Shown here: in pieces, positions 8,503 through 16,453 of the stretch
How positions within the stretch are numbered: the stretch's first letter is position 1
Layout: the number at the start of each line of letters is the position of its first letter
From: Pyrinomonadaceae bacterium
GTDB taxonomy: Bacteria; Acidobacteriota; Blastocatellia; Pyrinomonadales; Pyrinomonadaceae
Direction of reading: 5' to 3'
Assembly (NCBI GenBank): GCA_019694355.1
Contig: JAIBCB010000001.1
Span: 124,001-188,000 of the forward strand
DNA: 64,000 nt
The notes under the pieces: generated by a model
Told to the model about the DNA's origin: nothing
Databases searched by the model: none
What the model saw: the letters and a program-made list of their open reading frames with translations, nothing else
Program-made: the position numbers and the translations under genes

Positions 8503-9526
8503 TTAGTGTTAAGTAATTAAGGACACGCTCGAAGATGAATTCAGGCGTGATTGCAGTCATACAGCGAAGGTCTATCGGGCATTCACGCAGCATACACGGC
8601 GAACATTCAACGGGATGCGAGATGACCTCAGCATTTGGCGAAAACGGCCGCGTCGTAACAGGATTCGTCGGCCCGAAGATGACGAATGTCCTTGTCCCGA
8701 CCGCCGGAGCAACGTGTGCGAGCCCCATATCATTAGAGATCATCGCATCGCATGCGGCAAGAACTGCAACCGCTGGGGCAAGGTCGGTCTTCCCAGAAAG
8801 GTCGGTCAATTTTGCTTTACTCAGGCCGGCCACCTTTGCGGCGGTCTCCGATTCAGCTTTTGAGCCAAGTATGACCAGTGAAGCGCGATCGTCGAGTAGA
8901 TCAGCAAGCCTTGCATACTTCTCGGCGGGCCAGCGTTTCGCAAGGGAATTCTGTGACCCCACCCCGAGAGCGATCACCGGTCGTGAGAGGTCAACGCCCT
9001 CGCTCGCCAAGAAACTGCGAGCCTCCGCGATCCTCTGCTCGGAAACGTTGAGCGTAGAATCAGGTTCGCCGAAGATCGGTTCGCGGCCGCTGATCCGTTT
9101 TATTGATTCCTTTACAAGCTCAAGGTAATAGAACGACTCGTGAGCACGATCTTTCCATTCGGGAACGGCGATCGGAGCGGTCAGGAGCAATCCGCGAGCG
9201 TCTTTGTTATAGCCGATCCGGATCGGAATACGCGAAAGTGCGACGGTAAGGGCAGATTCGAAGGAATTCGGAAAAAGAATGACGGCGTCGTATGCATCTT
9301 CCTTCAGGAACTTTGAGTTGTCGAGGATGTCGCGGACACGCCATTTTGCGGGATCATAGGTAACGATCTCGTCAATAAAATCCGCGTCGCGAAATAGTCC
9401 GTCGGCCCAACTTCGCGAGTGCAGCGTTATCTGATCGCTTGGAAAGGCTCGGCGAAGCTCGCGCAGTGCGGGCACAGACATCACGGCATCGCCGATCCAA
9501 TTTGCCGAGCGGACAAGTATCTTCAT
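8495..9526 (-). CDS. waaF: ADP-heptose:LPS heptosyltransferase (GT9)
   Basis: This 343-residue glycosyltransferase family 9 enzyme starts MKILVRSANWIGDAVMSVPA, the classic N-terminus of WaaF. The C-terminal ADP-heptose binding region reads ISNDMGLAHVAPAVGTRTFV and IFGPTNPVTTRPFSPN. It adds heptose to the inner core of LPS at the cytoplasmic membrane. It overlaps the upstream epimerase gene by 4 bp (ATGA) and the downstream gmhB gene by 8 bp, so the three form one tightly coupled unit. Start: ATG at 9526; longer versions extend into the epimerase gene. WaaF versus another GT9 heptosyltransferase cannot be settled by eye. Confidence 0.88.
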   Translation of the reverse strand: MKILVRSANWIGDAVMSVPALRELRRAFPSDQITLHSRSWADGLFRDADFIDEIVTYDPAKWRVRDILDNSKFLKEDAYDAVILFPNSFESALTVALSRIPIRIGYNKDARGLLLTAPIAVPEWKDRAHESFYYLELVKESIKRISGREPIFGEPDSTLNVSEQRIAEARSFLASEGVDLSRPVIALGVGSQNSLAKRWPAEKYARLADLLDDRASLVILGSKAESETAAKVAGLSKAKLTDLSGKTDLAPAVAVLAACDAMISNDMGLAHVAPAVGTRTFVIFGPTNPVTTRPFSPNAEVISHPVECSPCMLRECPIDLRCMTAITPEFIFERVLNYLTLND

Positions 9527-10380
9527 TTTGCTGCTGAAGGGAAAAGTGTGGCAAGGCCGTCGTCGATCGAGACCTTCGGCCCCCACGCGAGTTCGTGATC
9601 GATCAGGCTTAGATCGGAGATATAGTTCATTGGCGATGGGGCGGGAAGTATGGTCTCAGTATCGATCGCCGCCTGAAGCCCCGAGATATCTTGCATTTTT
9701 GCGACGAGATCCTTCATCGATATCGCATTGTTCTTGCCGCCGCCAAGATTATACTTGCCGTGCCTGACCGCAGAATCAATGAACGATTCACAGGCTGCCG
9801 AAATATCATCAACGTGAATGATGTCGCGAACCGGACGGCCTTCGGCGGGAAGAGCGATCGGTTCGCCTGAATTTATCGCTTCGGCGATCGCCCCGACGAA
9901 ATTCGGTGAGTTGCCTTCGCTCGGTGGAGCATATGGAGTTGAGAGGCGGAAAATGCAGCTTCGGAACTCATTTGTATTGGCGTAGAGTTCGACATATCGT
10001 TCGGCAATATATTTTGACCATTCATACGCGGTCTGGCCGAGGTAGTCGATAGGACAAGTCTCCGGAACTTCCGGATATTGATCGGCAACGCGTGCGTATA
10101 TATCCTTTGTTGACATAAAGATAAACGTGCTGCCTTTACGCATTGCCTTAAGCAGCTTTCTGGTGCCGTCAACATTTACATTCAACGTATTTTCCGACCC
10201 GACCCCAGACCGATCAAGGCTTGCCGCAAGATGGATGACGACGTCATATGCTCCGGCTGCTCTTGCGTGCTCGACGTTCAGGATATCCTGGCCGTGCCGT
10301 AGAGAAAGGTCGTCCGCCTTGAAATGCGAACGGATGTGCGTGCCCAAATAGCCGCTTCCGCCTGTTACGAGTATCTTCAC
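9523..10380 (-). CDS. NAD-dependent sugar epimerase/dehydratase (extended SDR)
   Basis: This 285-residue extended short-chain dehydrogenase has the nucleotide-binding GGSGYLGTHI at the N-terminus, the catalytic YxxxK as YEWSK, the serine region FIFMSTKDIYA, and the sugar-site segment RPVRDIIHVDDIS. It should change a nucleotide sugar, by epimerisation or dehydration, for surface polysaccharide. It is the first gene of the epimerase-waaF-gmhB unit. It is somewhat short for the family (usual 310-340), with the gap in the N-terminal Rossmann half. Start: GTG at 10380. The exact substrate is not visible. Confidence 0.83.
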   Translation of the reverse strand: MKILVTGGSGYLGTHIRSHFKADDLSLRHGQDILNVEHARAAGAYDVVIHLAASLDRSGVGSENTLNVNVDGTRKLLKAMRKGSTFIFMSTKDIYARVADQYPEVPETCPIDYLGQTAYEWSKYIAERYVELYANTNEFRSCIFRLSTPYAPPSEGNSPNFVGAIAEAINSGEPIALPAEGRPVRDIIHVDDISAACESFIDSAVRHGKYNLGGGKNNAISMKDLVAKMQDISGLQAAIDTETILPAPSPMNYISDLSLIDHELAWGPKVSIDDGLATLFPSAAK

Positions 10381-10480
10381 AGTTCAATTAGAAAGTATTA
10401 TTTCCTCTACTTCAAGACCGTTGAGATGTAGTAAAATCAAAAGTCGGCCGCAGTTTGTGCCGCCCGCCTTTCGCATATCG

Positions 10481-13291
10481 ATGCCCGACAGCACAAAACT
10501 AAATCGAGTACGCTCAAAAAAGCCGCCAAAAGCCTGGCTTAAGAAGCATCGGCCGCAGGACGCGAAGCCGGTGCCGCGGACGAAGTTTCGGCGTTTTCTG
10601 CGGCTCATCTTCAACGGTTGGACGCTCTCGATCACCGGCATATTGATCGTCTCGGCATTTTTGACCGCAACGTATTTCTGGTTCGATTTTTCCGAACAGA
10701 TCGACCGCAAGCTCCTTTCCGGCGAAGTATTTACGCCGACCGCCGGTATTTATTCCGCACCAAAGACACTGCGAAAGGGCGAAAAGATCTCGCGAGATGA
10801 GCTAATAAGCTATCTAAAGTCAGCGGGTTACATCGAGCGTAACGATAAGGCCGACCAGTCGCGCAGCCGCTATTCGATCGACGCAGACAATTTCGGTATC
10901 GAGCCCGGTGCCTCGGCGATGATCGACGGGAAGAAGGCCTTTCCGGCGTTGACGGTCAAGTTCTCAAAGGACGGCAAGGCGGTAGATGCGATAGGCGACC
11001 GTGATTCGGGCCAACAGGTCAACGAGGCGAAGCTCGAACCGAAAATGCTCAGCTCGATAGCGAGCGAAGGCGACGGCCGCCGACGTACGGTCAATTTCAA
11101 CGATATTCCGCCGATCCTTGTTAAAGCGATCACTGTAACGGAAGATCGAGCGTTCTTCGACCACTACGGCGTAAACTTCCGCGGTATCGCGCGTGCCGCG
11201 TGGCGGCGATACGAGGGCGATGACGATGGGCCGCTTTCGAATCAAGGCGGTTCGTCGATCACACAGCAGTTGGTCAAGAACTTGCTTCTCTCGAACGAAC
11301 GCACGCTGACGCGTAAGATGACCGAAGCGTATATGTCCGTGATCCTCGAAACAAGGCTCACAAAGCAGGAGATCTTCACGCTTTATGCGAATCAGATCTA
11401 TCTTGGCCAGCAATCCGGCGTCTCGATCTACGGCGTTGGCGAGGCGGCGGACGCGTATTTCGGGAAAGATGTTGCCCAGCTCACGCTTCCCGAGGCCGCG
11501 TTCATCGCAGGCATTATTCGCAGCCCGAACCGATACAGTCCGTACAAGCATCCCGAAAAATCGGAAGAACGCCGCAACCAGGTTCTGCAGTCAATGGTCG
11601 AGGCCGGCGAGATCACGCCTCAGATGGCGGAGGCCGCAAAGGCAACGCCCATTGAACTTAAAAAGATCGACAGCAAACGCGATCTTCAGGGAATGCCGTA
11701 CTTCTCGCAATACGCGATCGAGCAGCTTCCAAAACTCGTTTCCGACCCTGAAGCTCTTCAGCACCTGCGTGTCTATACCTCGATCGATCCTGACCTGCAG
11801 AAGATGGCGTATGAGACGGTCTCAAAGCGGCTCGCAGCTCTCGACAAATACTTTCCAAAGAAGAAGGACAATCTGAATGCCGCGTTGGTTTCGATACGTC
11901 CAAAGACGGGCGAGATCGTCGCGATGGTCGGCGGCCGCGACTATCTCCAGAATCAATTCAATCGAGCTACCGACGCAAAGCGTCAGCCGGGAAGCGTCTT
12001 TAAGCCCTTTGTTTACGGGACGGCGATAAATTCGGCGTATGATTCCGGTTCGCGTGTGTTTACCGCGGCAACGGTCATTAAAGACGAGAAGAAGGTGTTC
12101 ACCTTCAATCAGGATTCATATTCGCCGAACAACTTTGGCGATACGTTCTCGGGAAAAGAACTCACCCTTCGCGATGCTTTGGTCAAGAGCAAGAATGTCA
12201 TCACGGTCGATCTTGCGATGCAGTTGAACATCGGCAAGGTGATGAATCTAGCAGCGAAAGCGGGCTTTCCAAAGGTCGAGAAGGCCTATCCGTCGATGGC
12301 ATTGGGAACTGCCGAAGCGACACCGCTTGAGGTCGCGACCGCGTACACGATGTACGCGAATCTTGGAGATCGCGTACTTCCGACGCCGATAACGCAGATC
12401 ACGAGCGGCGACGGCCGCACCGAAAAGCTTGTAACTCCCGATCGCCAATCTGTCATTCGCCCTGATGTCGCATACATTATGGACGATATGATGAAGGACG
12501 TGATCAACCGCGGCACTGCGGCCGGAGCACGAGCCTGGGGCTTTCAGAACGTGCCCGGCAAGACGGCATTTGCGGGCAAGACAGGCACGTCGCGTGACGG
12601 CTGGTTCGCAGGCTTTACGCCGGATCTGGTCACGGTCGTGTATGTCGGTTTTGACAACGGCGACGATCTCGGAATGCAGGGTTCGGAATCCGCAATGCCG
12701 ATCTGGGCGGATTTTATGAAGGCGGCGCTTGCGCTTCATCCAGAGTGGAACGGCGATTGGGCGATGCCCGCCGGCATTCGACGGGCGGAGATCGACATTC
12801 GCAACGGTTCGCTGATACGGCCGCTTGATGACCTTACTTCGACCGACCCAAATGCCGCCGCATCACCAACGCCGACTCCGATGCCCCCAAGCCCCGGCGT
12901 TGATCCTTCGCTCATTGATGAGCCGCCGACCGCTCCGGCCGAACCTGAGATCTACGTAACGAACGTTCCGAAAGAATTTGTCCGCACAGAATATTTTATC
13001 TCGGGAACTTTACCGAACCGCCAACTGATCTCGACAGAAGATGCTTTGGCGGGCGACGGCGCTCTGCCGCTGCCTTCCCAAACGCCGATCGAAGAGAGCT
13101 GGTCGGATTCGGCCGAGAGCCCAAACCCAACAGCCGGTGCGCCAAATGAACAGAAGCCGCCGGACAAAATGGTCACGGTCATGATCTGTCCGCTTACCGG
13201 TATGCGAGCTACCTCAAAATGCCCGCAAAGGGAGCCGCGAAGTTTTCCGAAGGGTGAAGAACCTAAGGAATTCTGCACCTTTCATCGCTAG
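10481..13291 (+). CDS. Class A penicillin-binding protein 1A (transglycosylase/transpeptidase)
   Basis: This 936-residue bifunctional murein synthase has a basic cytoplasmic N-terminus, one membrane helix (WTLSITGILIVSAFLTATYF), a GT51 transglycosylase domain with EDRAFFDHYG, and a transpeptidase domain with SxxK (PGSVFKPF), SxN (KSKNVIT) and KTG (GKTGTSRDGWFAG). A Pro-rich linker (residues about 800-830) leads to an unusual C-terminal tail with three cysteines (MICPLTGMRATSKCP, EFC). Start: ATG at 10481 (MPDSTKLNRVRSKKP) is preferred over an upstream TTG. The gene runs divergently from the sugar operon, with about 100 bp between them. Confidence 0.93.
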   Translation: MPDSTKLNRVRSKKPPKAWLKKHRPQDAKPVPRTKFRRFLRLIFNGWTLSITGILIVSAFLTATYFWFDFSEQIDRKLLSGEVFTPTAGIYSAPKTLRKGEKISRDELISYLKSAGYIERNDKADQSRSRYSIDADNFGIEPGASAMIDGKKAFPALTVKFSKDGKAVDAIGDRDSGQQVNEAKLEPKMLSSIASEGDGRRRTVNFNDIPPILVKAITVTEDRAFFDHYGVNFRGIARAAWRRYEGDDDGPLSNQGGSSITQQLVKNLLLSNERTLTRKMTEAYMSVILETRLTKQEIFTLYANQIYLGQQSGVSIYGVGEAADAYFGKDVAQLTLPEAAFIAGIIRSPNRYSPYKHPEKSEERRNQVLQSMVEAGEITPQMAEAAKATPIELKKIDSKRDLQGMPYFSQYAIEQLPKLVSDPEALQHLRVYTSIDPDLQKMAYETVSKRLAALDKYFPKKKDNLNAALVSIRPKTGEIVAMVGGRDYLQNQFNRATDAKRQPGSVFKPFVYGTAINSAYDSGSRVFTAATVIKDEKKVFTFNQDSYSPNNFGDTFSGKELTLRDALVKSKNVITVDLAMQLNIGKVMNLAAKAGFPKVEKAYPSMALGTAEATPLEVATAYTMYANLGDRVLPTPITQITSGDGRTEKLVTPDRQSVIRPDVAYIMDDMMKDVINRGTAAGARAWGFQNVPGKTAFAGKTGTSRDGWFAGFTPDLVTVVYVGFDNGDDLGMQGSESAMPIWADFMKAALALHPEWNGDWAMPAGIRRAEIDIRNGSLIRPLDDLTSTDPNAAASPTPTPMPPSPGVDPSLIDEPPTAPAEPEIYVTNVPKEFVRTEYFISGTLPNRQLISTEDALAGDGALPLPSQTPIEESWSDSAESPNPTAGAPNEQKPPDKMVTVMICPLTGMRATSKCPQREPRSFPKGEEPKEFCTFHR

Positions 13292-13478
13292 CAAACATAT
13301 TCTCAAAAAAACTTGCAAGGAATGTCATCCGCCCGCGTTCTTATTCCGCGAGGTTGGGAGAAGTGTGTTTTACAGCTGATCCCATCTGCTCGTGAACGAT
13401 CTACGCGGAGGCATCTGCACGCTCGCTCGGAATGCCTGCAAAGAGCCGCTTGTTCTAGTGAGCAAAAGGAAAAAAACA

Positions 13479-13787
13479 ATGAGAAGATCAGTAATTCTTG
13501 GAACAGTTTTGGCAGCCTCGGCTGCATTGGCATCTGCTTGTTCGGGCACCGCTACGCCGAACACGAACACCCCGCCGGTCAAACCCGTTGCATCACCTAC
13601 GGCGTCGGCAAGTCCGGCAGCATCACCGGCCGCATCGCCCGCGGCGGACAAGAAGACCGACGTGAATAACGACGCCAAACCGGGCCTTCCGACAACCTCG
13701 GAACCGAAGGCCGTCGAAAAGAAGGACGGTGAAAAGACGGACAACAAGACGGCTGAGAAGCCGGCGGATGCCAAGAAGGTGAACTAA
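13479..13787 (+). CDS. Small Pro/Ala/Lys-rich lipoprotein
   Basis: This 102-residue protein has a lipoprotein signal peptide ending in LASAC, with lipidated Cys21. The mature part is low complexity: Thr/Pro/Ala/Ser-rich first, then charged and Lys/Asp/Glu-rich to the end (EKPADAKKVN). No known domain is seen. It resembles in style the two lipoproteins at 61.2-62.1 kb, but the sequence is different. Start: ATG at 13479 with AAAGGA 8 nt upstream; longer in-frame versions lack the signal peptide at their start. A terminator follows closely. Confidence 0.8.
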   Translation: MRRSVILGTVLAASAALASACSGTATPNTNTPPVKPVASPTASASPAASPAASPAADKKTDVNNDAKPGLPTTSEPKAVEKKDGEKTDNKTAEKPADAKKVN

Positions 13788-13810
13788 CCTTAGCGGTCTG
13801 CCGCGTTTGC

Positions 13811-13842
13811 AGTGCGGTCGGATCTCGTCCGGCCGCACTTTT
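13811..13842 (+). terminator. Rho-independent terminator after the small lipoprotein gene
   Basis: AGTGCGG at 13811 pairs with CCGCACT ending at 13839, with inner pairs TCGGA/TCCGG, followed by TTTTC. It lies 24 bp past the stop at 13787. Confidence 0.8.
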
Positions 13843-14102
13843 CATTCTGTACCACTCACGTCCCAACATTCCCACACCCAAGCGTTGCAGAAGGCTGTGC
13901 GCAGTAGGGCCGCACTTTACGGGTTCAAACTTCCAGCGGTTCGGTCCAACGACCTGTCTTCTGGGACAGAGGTGGGACAGCCTTTGGGACAAACAAGTCC
14001 AGTGATGTCAACAGTTACGACTTTTGTCCCAGGAAAACCAAAAAAAAATTGGAGCAGCGGACACCTTCGCCTCATCAGCAAGTTATATGACTTTCAAAGA
14101 AC

Positions 14103-14136
14103 AAGGTGATACACAACGTATGTTGTGTATCACCTT
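14103..14136. repeat. Perfect 15-bp inverted repeat
   Basis: AAGGTGATACACAAC (14103-14117) is repeated in inverted form at 14122-14136 with a 4-bp centre (GTAT). It is too perfect to be chance and lacks a T-tract, so a protein binding site or element end is more likely than a terminator. Confidence 0.75.
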
Positions 14137-14170
14137 ACGAGTATAACACGTTTGTCAAGGCTGAACGGCC

Positions 14171-14196
14171 GGGCGTAGGGTTTGCACCCTACGCCC
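14171..14196 (-). terminator. Hairpin near the prolyl oligopeptidase gene end, possible terminator
   Basis: GGGCGTAGGG pairs perfectly with CCCTACGCCC around a 6-nt loop. It lies 38 bp past the stop of the minus-strand peptidase gene. The T-tract is weak on either strand, so it may be a REP-like hairpin instead. Confidence 0.4.
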
Positions 14197-14233
14197 TATT
14201 GTTTGCCACGATCGGTGACCGAACGGCATTCGA

Positions 14234-16369
14234 TCATTTCATATTCAGAGCCTTTACCAGGAAAGCGTAGATATCGGCCTGCTGCTGGATGGCAAGTGTG
14301 GTCGGGAGTCCGGCTCCGTGTCCGCCTCGTGTTTGGATGCGGATCAGGATAGGTTCATTACCTGCCTGAGCGTACTGCATCGCGGCCGTGTATTTGAAGC
14401 TGTGAGCGGGAAAAACACGATCGTCGTGGTCGGCGGTCGTAACAAGTACGGCCGGATATTTCGTGCCTTTTTTGGCGTTGTGATACGGCGAATAGGCGTA
14501 CATCGCCTTGAAGTCTGCGGCGTCCGCAGGATTTCCGTAGTCGCTTCGCCATGCCCAGCCGATCGTGAACTTATCAAAACGAAGCATATCCATCACGCCG
14601 ACCTGCGGTACTGCGGCCGCGAAAAGATCAGGGTGCTGATTCAGGGTGGCTCCGACAAGGAGTCCGCCATTTGAACCGCCGTTGATAGCAAGTTTCGGCG
14701 TGGAAGTATATTTGTTGGCGATCAGCCATTTTGCGGCCCACGCGAAATCGTCAAAGACGTTCTGTTTTTTCAGTCTCGAACCGGCGGTCCACCAATCTTT
14801 GCCGTATTCGCTGCCCCCGCGAAGACAGGCAACGGCATAAACGCCACCCATTTCGAGCCAACCGACGCGAGCGACCGAGAATCCGGGCGTCATCGCGATG
14901 TTGAATCCGCCATAGCCATACAGAAGTGTGGGGTTCGTGCCGTCGAGCTTAATGCCTTTCTTGTAGGTCAGGAACATCGGTATCTTCGTGCCGTCTTTCG
15001 ATGGATAGAAGACTTCCTTGACCTCGTATTGCGACGGATCGAACTTGACGTCCGATTTTCGGAAGAGCGTGCTCTTGCCCGACTTCATATCGTAGCTGTA
15101 GATCGTCGGCGGAGCGTTGTAACTGGAATAGGAATAGAACGTCTCGCTGTCTTTTCGCTTGCCGCCAAAACCACCTGCGGAGCCGATGCCGGGAAGTTTT
15201 ACGTCACGAACGAACTTGCCGCCGGTGTTGAAGATCTTGATGACGGTGTGTGCATCCTTCAAATAATTGACGACGAGCTTGTCGTTGTCGAGGAGATTGA
15301 CGCCCGCGATCGAATCCGCGGTCTGCGGTATTACGTCAACGAACTTGTGTTCGCGGGCGAGCACGTTCACCTTCACGATCTTTCCGCGAGGAGCGTCCTT
15401 GTCGGTCTGGAAGTAGAAGGTCGACTCATCGTTGCCGATGAAGTTCCAGCTGTTGTCGAGATTCTCAATGAGCGGGAGGATCGGCGCCCTGTCCATCTTG
15501 AGATTCTTGAAATAGACCATATTCATCCGCTCGGTGCCTTTGCCGACCGTGATGATGAGCCAATTTCCGTCCTCGCTGATCTCGGCACCCGAGAAATACT
15601 CTTTATTGTCGGGCCGCTCGTAAACGACATAGTCATCGGACTGCGGCGTTCCTAATTTGTGGTAGTAGATCTTTTGGAAGAACGTATTCTCCTTGAGTTC
15701 CTCGCCCTTTTTCGTCGGAGCGTAGCTGGAATAATAGAATCCGCTGTTGTCCTTGCTCCAGGCGGAGACACCTTGGCGATTAGGAGCGAGCGTGTCCGGA
15801 AGGAGTTTGCCGGTCGCCGTGTCCATTACGTGCCACTCGGTCCGATCGCTGCCCGCGATAGCAACACCGTATGCCCAAAGTTTGCCGTCGTCCGTAAAAT
15901 TCGAACCGGAAAGTGCAGCCGTGCCGTCCGCAAGTATCTTGTTCGGGTCAAAGAAGATCTTGCCTTCGTCCGATACGGAGTTCGCACGATACAGGACGCT
16001 TTGATTCTGCAGGCCGTCGTTCTTCGAGTAGATGTAGAAGCCATCTGCGACCTTCGAAGGTGCAGAATACCGTTCGTAATTCCAAAGAGCGGTCAGGCGT
16101 TCCTTGATCTTGTCACGCTGCGGGATCTTTTCGAGATACGATTCGGTCAGCTTGTTCTCGGCTTCGATCCACGCGCGTGTGTCGGCGGACTCAGTATCTT
16201 CCATCCAGCGATACGGATCGGGAACTTTAACGCCGTGAAAGTCATCGACCTGGTCCGATCGATGTGCCGGCGGATAAGTAAACTTTGCCTGAGCCGGAAA
16301 GCTTACGGTCAAGAATGAGAGCAGAAGGAAAAGGGCAAAACTCTTTTTGAGCATTTTCGACAAGGTCAC
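14234..16369 (-). CDS. Prolyl oligopeptidase (S9A), exported
   Basis: This 711-residue serine peptidase has an export signal (KKSFALFLLLSFLTVSFPAQA), a beta-propeller half opening with YRWMEDTES, and a C-terminal alpha/beta hydrolase. The nucleophile is in NGGSNGGLLVGA, the Asp in TTADHDDRVFPAH and the His in RGGHGAG. It cleaves after proline in short peptides, here probably in the periplasm or outside the cell. Length is normal for the family. The start codon is GTG at 16369 or the ATG at 16354; the second gives a cleaner signal peptide, and neither has a good ribosome site. Confidence 0.93.
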   Translation of the reverse strand: MTLSKMLKKSFALFLLLSFLTVSFPAQAKFTYPPAHRSDQVDDFHGVKVPDPYRWMEDTESADTRAWIEAENKLTESYLEKIPQRDKIKERLTALWNYERYSAPSKVADGFYIYSKNDGLQNQSVLYRANSVSDEGKIFFDPNKILADGTAALSGSNFTDDGKLWAYGVAIAGSDRTEWHVMDTATGKLLPDTLAPNRQGVSAWSKDNSGFYYSSYAPTKKGEELKENTFFQKIYYHKLGTPQSDDYVVYERPDNKEYFSGAEISEDGNWLIITVGKGTERMNMVYFKNLKMDRAPILPLIENLDNSWNFIGNDESTFYFQTDKDAPRGKIVKVNVLAREHKFVDVIPQTADSIAGVNLLDNDKLVVNYLKDAHTVIKIFNTGGKFVRDVKLPGIGSAGGFGGKRKDSETFYSYSSYNAPPTIYSYDMKSGKSTLFRKSDVKFDPSQYEVKEVFYPSKDGTKIPMFLTYKKGIKLDGTNPTLLYGYGGFNIAMTPGFSVARVGWLEMGGVYAVACLRGGSEYGKDWWTAGSRLKKQNVFDDFAWAAKWLIANKYTSTPKLAINGGSNGGLLVGATLNQHPDLFAAAVPQVGVMDMLRFDKFTIGWAWRSDYGNPADAADFKAMYAYSPYHNAKKGTKYPAVLVTTADHDDRVFPAHSFKYTAAMQYAQAGNEPILIRIQTRGGHGAGLPTTLAIQQQADIYAFLVKALNMK

Positions 16370-16453
16370 CTCGCTTTTATTGATGCGAAAAGTATAGACC
16401 GCGGCCGCGATAAAACGAAATGACCAAAATGATCGATTCGTAGTCTGTCCGCG

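Larger units (their letters stand above)
13850..14233. other. Gene-free stretch with TGGGACA motifs and two hairpins
   Basis: No convincing gene lies here. At 13964-13993 TGGGACA is repeated (TGGGACA, TGGGACA, TTGGGACAAAC), with the inverted form TTTGTCCCAGG at 14027-14036. A perfect inverted repeat follows at 14103-14136 and a GC-rich hairpin at 14171-14196. The same TGTCCCA motif cluster and an ACAAC-N4-GTTGT inverted repeat flank the ATPase gene at 39.8-41.3 kb, so this may be a remnant of a related element. Confidence 0.4.

Noticed and set aside
13807..14109. 100-codon frame after the small lipoprotein
   Set aside because: It starts inside the terminator hairpin and has no ribosome site or recognisable domain.
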